NCBI GenBank assembly: GCA_965228955.1
Contig: OZ245848.1
Location: 2,170,001-2,234,000 of the forward strand
Origin: JANSWY01 sp965228955
GTDB lineage: Bacteria > Bacteroidota > Bacteroidia > Cytophagales > Cyclobacteriaceae
Direction of reading: 5' to 3'
Length of the DNA: 64,000 nt
In this document: piece by piece, positions 58,217-64,000 of the stretch
Numbering within the stretch: the stretch's first letter is position 1
Layout of the letters: every line of letters begins with the position of its first letter
The notes under the pieces: model-generated
Databases searched by the model: none
What the model was told of the DNA's origin: nothing
Seen by the model: the letters and a program-made list of their open reading frames with translations, nothing else
Program-made: the position numbers and the translations under genes

Positions 58217-61200
58217 TTATTCAATGTATATCCTTTGGTTTCTCGATTGAATGGATCCAATAATATTTAAGACATAAAGTCCTTTCGAAAGCCTTAGATT
58301 ACCAATTTCAATTACATTAATATCCTGATCTATCAAATTTTGTTGAAGTACCATTTTTCCAGTTTGATCATATAATTGCAGTACTGCATTTTCTCCAAGT
58401 TCCTCAATATTCGAAATGTTCAAATAATCTTTTGCTGGATTTGGGAATACCTGAAATTCATTTAATTGTTCCTCTGCATTTTTAAGTTCATTCAATGGTT
58501 CTTCGAAATCAATTGAACCATTATCAACTCTTCCTGATGAATTAGCTCTTAATGAACTTTCAGGAGTGGTTGTAACAACTGATGTATTACCCGCCTGGTC
58601 AGTTGCAATGCTGATCATATCCAATCCATCTGATGATGAGGTTGCATAGAGTTCTCCGGCTCTGTCAAAGAAGTAATAGCTTTTATTCGATCTGCTTCCA
58701 GTTTTCTGAATCAAATATTGCCCATTCGATACCTCAATTCCGTTTTCGGTGATTTTATTAAATAAGGCTTCAGGGTCTGGAGCGATTACCTTTATTCGGT
58801 TTCTGTTTGGATTAAATTTGATTACCGATACCCAGTAGCTTCTGTAAAGCCGAACTTCCGGATTGGTTAGTTGCGGAGTTTCAATTGTTGAAATAACATT
58901 GGTGCCATCACAATTGTCAGTAACCTCACTTACCACTTCATGAATTCCATATGGACCATAAAAATATGTTGGTATTAAATCGGCATTAATTGTAGGTGCA
59001 GTCTCATCTACAACAGTAATCGTGAATGAACAGGATGATAAATTACCTGCTTCATCCGTGACTTCATATGTCACCTCAGTTGAACCTAAGCCAAACTCAT
59101 CACCACTTTCATAATTGCTCGATATATTAGTGATGCCACAATTATCTGAAGATACCAGTTCTTCCCACGTTGCTACCGCTAAGCAGTTTTCATTGGCTGG
59201 AATTACAATATCCATAGGACATGCAATGACTGGCGATTCTGTATCTGTAACCTCAATTGTAAAACTACATTCAGAAGTGTTGCCAGATAGATCAGTAGCG
59301 GTAACTGTGACTTCTGTAACGCCAACTGGGAATTCCGAACCTGGAGCGTGACTGTAAGTGATTGAGGCGGAACAATTGTCAGTAGCAGTAGCTTCAAAAT
59401 TCACCACTGCCCCACAAGCATTATCATCATTTTCTACAGAGATATTGGCAGGGCACGATATTACTGGTGCTTCATCATCAAACTCCTCAATAGTTATCTC
59501 AAGTGTGGATTGACAATCATTAGCATCGATTATATCCACTAAATAACTCCCTGAAGTTAAATCAGGAACAGTGAATTCATTGGTATCAAAACTTCCTATT
59601 GGTTGCCCATTCAATTCCACGTTGAAAGGACTAAGTCCATCGGTCATGTTAATAGTGAAAAACCCTTGATCACTACCTGGACATGTAATTCCTGAGTCGA
59701 TCAGAGTAGCATCACATGTTGGAATTACTGGTTGGCATATTTCCATTGCTCCAATATATAAATTACGTGGAGCATCAAAACCAGCATTGGAATTAAAGAA
59801 TCTTATCTGTGCAGGTGATTGGTCAGAATTGGATAATAATGTACCACTTAATGAATAAGAGACTCCATTACCCAAAGTTGTTACACTCGCGTCATATTGA
59901 GCATTTTCTCCTAAAGTAAAGGTCAATTGAATTCCTTCATCTGTGAAACCAATTCCAGAAGCATTTGCTCCATTACTATCACTGATAAAGTACTCTGGAT
60001 TACCAGCGGCAAAAAAGAACTCTAACAAATTGTCACCTGCCGCGTTTTGTATTCCCAATCCAACAGCTCCACCGTTTTCTATCCAGCCATTATCAATGTT
60101 TACGGTTAATTCAGATCCTTCTTGTAAGGGAGTGCTGAATGGTCGAACAGCATTTGAGACATCCCCGGAATTGGCATACATCCCGAGTGCTCTTCCAGCA
60201 TCATCAATATCACCATCACCATTGTTATCACCATCGCCATTAGCGGTCGAGGTGAAAACGAAGTGACCTCCATTTCCAGGATTATTAAAATTTGTGGATA
60301 ATGACCAAGGACCAAAACCTGAACCATCATTGTCTCCTGAAGACCATGCATCATCATAAGCTGAATCAGCTTGACTACTGTTGTTGCATATTTCATTACA
60401 TGGTTGTGGTGCAACAAAAAGAGAAGGAATAGATAAAGAGCAATCCGTTCCTGAAATAGAAACCTCAGCATCATAAGGCAATCCATTAGCTTCTGTTGTG
60501 ATTGAAACTGTTTGAGGGCTAGTTTCTAATGGGAAGCTTGCACCGTTTACAACTAGTGTACCTGCCTCAGGTGCATTTTCGAATGAAATAATTAGTTCCT
60601 GGTCTATTGTATTAGAATTGATGTTACAAGCAGTTTGAGCTCCTAAAGAAACATCGGTTATTGAACATGACTCAATACCAAAACCATTGATCAAGGAAAT
60701 GCCACTGCAATTGAATGTATTTTCAGATGTTGTACTAACAGCAAACGTTGAAAAATTTCCATTTCTGTTGGGGGAGTTTGGCCTATCTGGAGAGAAGTTA
60801 AAAGTCGAACCAGCAGATGCGTAAGTTAAGGTTCCTATGGTAATTTCTTGGGAAGTGCTGGCATCATAGATAACAATTGAAATCTCCTCATTATTGGCCA
60901 TTCCATTAGAACTTGGAGCGCCAAGTAATTCAATAACCATATCATGAACTCCATCCCATTGAAATCCCTGACCAATTCTTCCTATTCCAACAACATCACC
61001 ATTACTGTTAACAGCAGCAACTTCATCACCAACTTCAATGGAGCCTCCATTAAAAACATAATTCTCTGAATTGCTTGCAGTTAGCGCAACAAAGTGTGTA
61101 CATCCTCCAGGTGTAGCCTCCATAGTAAAATGGCTTGGCGATATTCCAGCTCCTAATGGATAAAGTCCTGTCGGTGCATACCAACTATAGTCTCTAGGTT

Positions 61201-62794
61201 GAGCCTTCACTAAAGCTCGTCCATCTCCGAATGCTTCTGATGTTTCAAACATAAACCCGTCTGAATAATCCTTTAAGTGTTTGTTGGTAAATGGAGTGTT
61301 GACGAATACTGCATTGGTTTTTGATGGATGATCATTGAGACCTAAAACCAGACCATCTGATTCACCTGATGTCAGACCATTTCTTGTCATAGCAAACATA
61401 TTGCCTCCATTGTTTTCAAAATCGAAAGCACCATCCTGCGGCCAGAAACCATTAAGATTTTGAATATGATCCGACGTTCCGGTTGCTAACTCTTTCCTGA
61501 GGGCAATTAACCAGTCTATATCTTTATCCAGTCCAAACCAGAAATAGTCCTTCCAAAATACTATAGGTCTACCTTCAGCGGCCAACAAGAATGGATATCC
61601 CATATCTTCTTTATCTGAGAAAATTGGATGGTGGTCATCTAAGGTCTCAAATCGCAAGCAGCTGTTCCCAAAAGGAATTGCACAACCATTTGAATCTTCC
61701 ACAAAACCAGTTCTGTCTGTGTCATGAGTATCTAACCATGTAACCACATCAAACCCAGATAAACTGGATCCCCAAACAAGACCAGATCCTCCTAGTGTAT
61801 TGTAGAGGTCCTGATTTCCAGATGGGTCATTTAAGACAGCCTCAAGTGATCCTCTTAGCGGAAAATCAAATAAGGACATAGAAGCTCCTTTTATTCCACC
61901 CTGGTTACTCGAATTGGTAACAGCTGAATGGTAGGAAACCAAATCATTGGTGTTGAAATCAAAGAATTCACCTAAAGCAAATGGTTGATCTCCATTTTGA
62001 ACTTCAATAATGAATTTCCCTAGATAGTCTGGTTCTATATGTTTTATAGCATCTAATCTAAGCTCATCAAATCCCAGATCATCCATTAGATATCGACCCC
62101 AACTAATAAGATCCACACCCATTTCACCCATATATCCAGGAGCACCAAAATACCATGTTGAAGGGTTTCCATCTGCATCGGTAGGAGGGGTTGTTGTGGG
62201 ATTGTTGAAGTAACAGATATCTTCAAAGAACAATGGGTTATGATAAGGCCCGTCTTGGTCCGGATGGAAGTTATTGGGGTGGAAATCTCCTGCATCTCCT
62301 GGGAGTCTTCCACTTGGAGGATTGAATTCAAGATATCCTGATCCACCGCCTACTTCTCTGGGTACCAATACATCTCCACCACCTCTGTGGTTAAGTACAA
62401 CATCAGCCATCACATTAATACCATTATCATGATAAGCCTGAATCATAGCTCTTAATTGAGATGCGCTACCATGACGAGTTCTAACGGTTCCTTTGCTATC
62501 GAATTCTCCCATGTCATAGTAGTCATATGGACCATATCCCATATCGAATTTTCCAGCAAATCCTTTTTGTGGTGGTGGAGCCCAGATGGTAGAGAATCCA
62601 GCTGCACCAATTTTGGGAGCAATAGAAGCGAGGGAATCCCACCAGATCCCTCCGGTTTCGTTTTCTGATAGATCTCCCGGGTGGGTATTCCAATAAAAAC
62701 CCTGGAGTATTACATCTTGAGACATTACAAGGTTGGTTGTCCCAATTAGACATACCAATAGCAGTATGCGAGTTAGGTTAGCGAGTTTCTTCAC
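58217..62794 (-). CDS. Secreted multi-domain alpha-amylase (GH13) with HYR domains and type IX sorting signal
   Basis: A 1525-residue exported enzyme. Signal peptide to about residue 25; GH13 catalytic barrel (about 27-450) with DVVLNH, nucleophile D248 (LRLDAIKH), acid/base E276 (LGEFFD) and transition-state D358 (DTHD). Beta-sandwich regions (600-1000) follow, including a Cys-rich stretch and a laminin-G-like block. Two HYR-type domains come next (APVISCPANISVENDDNACG and SPVIACPMDIVIP; a third, partial, after TAPTIN), then a C-terminal Por_Secre_tail (FQVFPNPAKDYLNISN to the end). It cleaves alpha-1,4-glucans outside the cell. The tail marks it for type IX secretion. No susCD genes adjoin it, so this is not a classical polysaccharide utilisation locus. 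Confidence 0.92.
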   Translation of the reverse strand: MKKLANLTRILLLVCLIGTTNLVMSQDVILQGFYWNTHPGDLSENETGGIWWDSLASIAPKIGAAGFSTIWAPPPQKGFAGKFDMGYGPYDYYDMGEFDSKGTVRTRHGSASQLRAMIQAYHDNGINVMADVVLNHRGGGDVLVPREVGGGSGYLEFNPPSGRLPGDAGDFHPNNFHPDQDGPYHNPLFFEDICYFNNPTTTPPTDADGNPSTWYFGAPGYMGEMGVDLISWGRYLMDDLGFDELRLDAIKHIEPDYLGKFIIEVQNGDQPFALGEFFDFNTNDLVSYHSAVTNSSNQGGIKGASMSLFDFPLRGSLEAVLNDPSGNQDLYNTLGGSGLVWGSSLSGFDVVTWLDTHDTDRTGFVEDSNGCAIPFGNSCLRFETLDDHHPIFSDKEDMGYPFLLAAEGRPIVFWKDYFWFGLDKDIDWLIALRKELATGTSDHIQNLNGFWPQDGAFDFENNGGNMFAMTRNGLTSGESDGLVLGLNDHPSKTNAVFVNTPFTNKHLKDYSDGFMFETSEAFGDGRALVKAQPRDYSWYAPTGLYPLGAGISPSHFTMEATPGGCTHFVALTASNSENYVFNGGSIEVGDEVAAVNSNGDVVGIGRIGQGFQWDGVHDMVIELLGAPSSNGMANNEEISIVIYDASTSQEITIGTLTYASAGSTFNFSPDRPNSPNRNGNFSTFAVSTTSENTFNCSGISLINGFGIESCSITDVSLGAQTACNINSNTIDQELIISFENAPEAGTLVVNGASFPLETSPQTVSITTEANGLPYDAEVSISGTDCSLSIPSLFVAPQPCNEICNNSSQADSAYDDAWSSGDNDGSGFGPWSLSTNFNNPGNGGHFVFTSTANGDGDNNGDGDIDDAGRALGMYANSGDVSNAVRPFSTPLQEGSELTVNIDNGWIENGGAVGLGIQNAAGDNLLEFFFAAGNPEYFISDSNGANASGIGFTDEGIQLTFTLGENAQYDASVTTLGNGVSYSLSGTLLSNSDQSPAQIRFFNSNAGFDAPRNLYIGAMEICQPVIPTCDATLIDSGITCPGSDQGFFTINMTDGLSPFNVELNGQPIGSFDTNEFTVPDLTSGSYLVDIIDANDCQSTLEITIEEFDDEAPVISCPANISVENDDNACGAVVNFEATATDNCSASITYSHAPGSEFPVGVTEVTVTATDLSGNTSECSFTIEVTDTESPVIACPMDIVIPANENCLAVATWEELVSSDNCGITNISSNYESGDEFGLGSTEVTYEVTDEAGNLSSCSFTITVVDETAPTINADLIPTYFYGPYGIHEVVSEVTDNCDGTNVISTIETPQLTNPEVRLYRSYWVSVIKFNPNRNRIKVIAPDPEALFNKITENGIEVSNGQYLIQKTGSRSNKSYYFFDRAGELYATSSSDGLDMISIATDQAGNTSVVTTTPESSLRANSSGRVDNGSIDFEEPLNELKNAEEQLNEFQVFPNPAKDYLNISNIEELGENAVLQLYDQTGKMVLQQNLIDQDINVIEIGNLRLSKGLYVLNIIGSIQSRNQRIYIE

Positions 62795-62945
62795 GTTAAT
62801 CGACTTTAATCTTCACTTTATTACAAAATCAATGTAATTACCTTCAATCGTGAATTGATTGCAATTAACTGTAGTATCAATTTATGAATTGGTACATTAT
62901 TTTGAGATGATAACGATTGTAAGTGAAATTCTTAAAAAAGTATCA

Positions 62946-63806
62946 TCATCCAGAATTTGTGGATTTGTATTCTGTTGGGGTTATGCCTTTTACTTTTTTG
63001 AACTGGCGATTGAAGTTGCTAAGGTTATTGTAGCCAGTCATTACTGCTACCTGAAGTATGGTGTGATCCTTATTAGTCAATAATTTGCAAGCTTGATTGA
63101 TCCTTAATTCCGTAATGAATGAAATGTAAGTTTTCCTGGTTCGCTGTTTAAAGAATCTGCAGAATGATGGCACAGTCATATTCGCAATGTTTGCGACTTT
63201 TTCCAGAGATATGGTTTCTGTGAAATTGTTGAGTGTATACTGAACTACATCATTCAACCTTTTACCATCATTCTCAGTCACACGAATTGTTCCGACCTTA
63301 TTCATTAGACTTCTTAATGAATTGGAATTACTTAAAACCTTAATTATCTGTAACACCTCAATCATTTTGTCCAATCCGCTCTTGCTGATGAGATTCTCAA
63401 AATTGGCTCTCAGATAAATCTGATTTACTCCTTTCAGGCATCTGGTAGATCTTTCCAGCAGACTTGAGAATTCACTGGTTTCAGGAAGTTGGAATAGTGT
63501 TTTATTCAAAAATGATTCATCAACAAAGATGGTCATTCCATGAGCATACAAATAGGAGTTGGATTCATAGTACTCCTTATCGTTCTTAAAGACATGAGGG
63601 ACATTGGAACCAATAATGTAGATATCATCAGGTACAAATGACCCGATGTAATCTCCTATGTAAACAGTGCCAGTGCCTTTTAGGATGTAAGTGATTTGGA
63701 TTTCAGGATGCATGTGAAGGAAATCATACAAGTATGGTTGCTTGTCTTCCTGAATCATCAATGACTCAACTGAACTTCGCGGTATTTTAAACGGAAGAGC
63801 CTTCAT
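62946..63806 (-). CDS. AraC-family transcriptional regulator
   Basis: A 286-residue regulator. The N-terminal cupin-like domain (MHPEIQITYILKGTGTVYIGD) should bind a small effector. The C-terminal pair of helix-turn-helix motifs (ISLEKVANIANMTVPSFCRFFKQRT and ILQVAVMTGYNNLSNFNRQFKKVKG, then TPTEYK) is complete. It is divergent, across 141 bases, from a dihydrodipicolinate-synthase-family gene, which it probably controls. Confidence 0.9.
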   Translation of the reverse strand: MKALPFKIPRSSVESLMIQEDKQPYLYDFLHMHPEIQITYILKGTGTVYIGDYIGSFVPDDIYIIGSNVPHVFKNDKEYYESNSYLYAHGMTIFVDESFLNKTLFQLPETSEFSSLLERSTRCLKGVNQIYLRANFENLISKSGLDKMIEVLQIIKVLSNSNSLRSLMNKVGTIRVTENDGKRLNDVVQYTLNNFTETISLEKVANIANMTVPSFCRFFKQRTRKTYISFITELRINQACKLLTNKDHTILQVAVMTGYNNLSNFNRQFKKVKGITPTEYKSTNSG

Positions 63807-63947
63807 TGATTCAAATATAGTTCTATATATTCCTAAATATTGATTTGTAATACCATAAGATGTTAAAATAGTATTATATCTCGATAATATACTGTGAACT
63901 TGAGACTTAAGGCCACTCTAGTTTTACACTCATAAACAGATAAGATT

Positions 63948-64000
63948 ATGAGTACAACAATTGATTGGCAAGGGGTATTCCCTGCGGTAACTACTAAGTT
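63948..64000 (+). CDS. Dihydrodipicolinate synthase-family protein (cut by window end)
   Basis: Only the first 17 codons are present: MSTTIDWQGVFPAVTTK. GVFPAxTTxF is the usual N-terminal strand of the DapA/NanA class I aldolase family. In Bacteroidota, members beside an AraC regulator often act in hydroxyproline or sugar-acid breakdown rather than in lysine synthesis. The remaining sequence lies outside the window, so the subfamily cannot be fixed. Confidence 0.65.
   Translation, partial: MSTTIDWQGVFPAVTTK

Noticed and set aside
62859..63083. A 74-codon plus-strand frame at the 3' end of the AraC gene
   Set aside because: It overlaps the conserved C-terminal helix-turn-helix region on the other strand and has no recognisable features.

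Overview
The window comes from a Bacteroidota genome, most likely a marine or free-living member of the Cytophagales. The evidence is the low-GC sequence, a secreted amylase ending in a Por-type (type IX secretion) sorting domain, TonB-dependent receptors with carboxypeptidase-regulatory N-termini, tandem DUF4249 lipoproteins, a two-component-type beta-propeller sensor, scarce Shine-Dalgarno sites, and a TTG-N19-TAnnTTTG promoter. No tRNA, rRNA, CRISPR array, insertion sequence or phage gene was found.

Region 1 (1-23461) is a nitrate island. It opens with a NarX-like kinase (cut by the window edge), a NarL-like response regulator and an FNR-like regulator with four correctly placed cysteines. 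A seven-gene operon follows: glutamyl-tRNA reductase, single-domain globin, periplasmic c-heme lipoprotein, four-helix diheme b protein, FAD/NAD/2Fe-2S reductase, CcmF-like haem lyase and a pentahaem cytochrome c. Then come an outer-membrane porin, an NrtA/NrtB/ATPase/ATPase nitrate importer, a NarX-like sensory domain without a kinase, an assimilatory nitrate reductase fused to an FAD/NAD reductase and a BFD-type 2Fe-2S domain, a nitrite-reductase-like protein that has lost its siroheme-cluster cysteines and carries a rubredoxin, and MobA. A 16-bp palindrome (TACGTAW-AA/AT-ATACGTA, the 7-2-7 layout of NarL sites) lies upstream of three transcription units: hemA-globin, porin-nrtA, and nasA. 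The island therefore looks like one regulon. No recognisable nitrite reductase is present in the window.

Region 2 (23468-29978) has a small membrane protein, an orphan SiaC-type phosphoprotein, a large periplasmic beta-propeller sensor joined to a chemoreceptor signalling hairpin, a small lipoprotein, an M50-like membrane protease and a small unknown protein with a paralogue 15 kb away.

Region 3 (30182-39946) pairs a TonB-dependent receptor with a hybrid histidine kinase whose periplasmic part is a YfiR-like domain. These are followed by a lone receiver, a prolyl-tRNA editing protein and a BamA-like protein.

Region 4 (39947-53753) holds a TonB receptor with two DUF4249 lipoproteins, two small proteins, a GNAT acetyltransferase, a secreted SRPBCC protein, a four-gene envelope operon (DUF2339, DUF3999, TonB_C-like lipoprotein, TPR lipoprotein), a small secreted protein and a TauE/SafE exporter.

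Region 5 (53885-64000) holds a STAS-like protein, two membrane histidine kinases with two receiver-only regulators, the 1525-residue amylase, and an AraC regulator divergent from a dihydrodipicolinate-synthase-family gene cut by the window end.

The strongest candidates for undescribed biology are the split NADH-to-periplasm electron conduit inside the nitrate regulon, the kinase-less nitrate sensor, the siroheme-less rubredoxin protein, and the propeller-chemoreceptor fusion.
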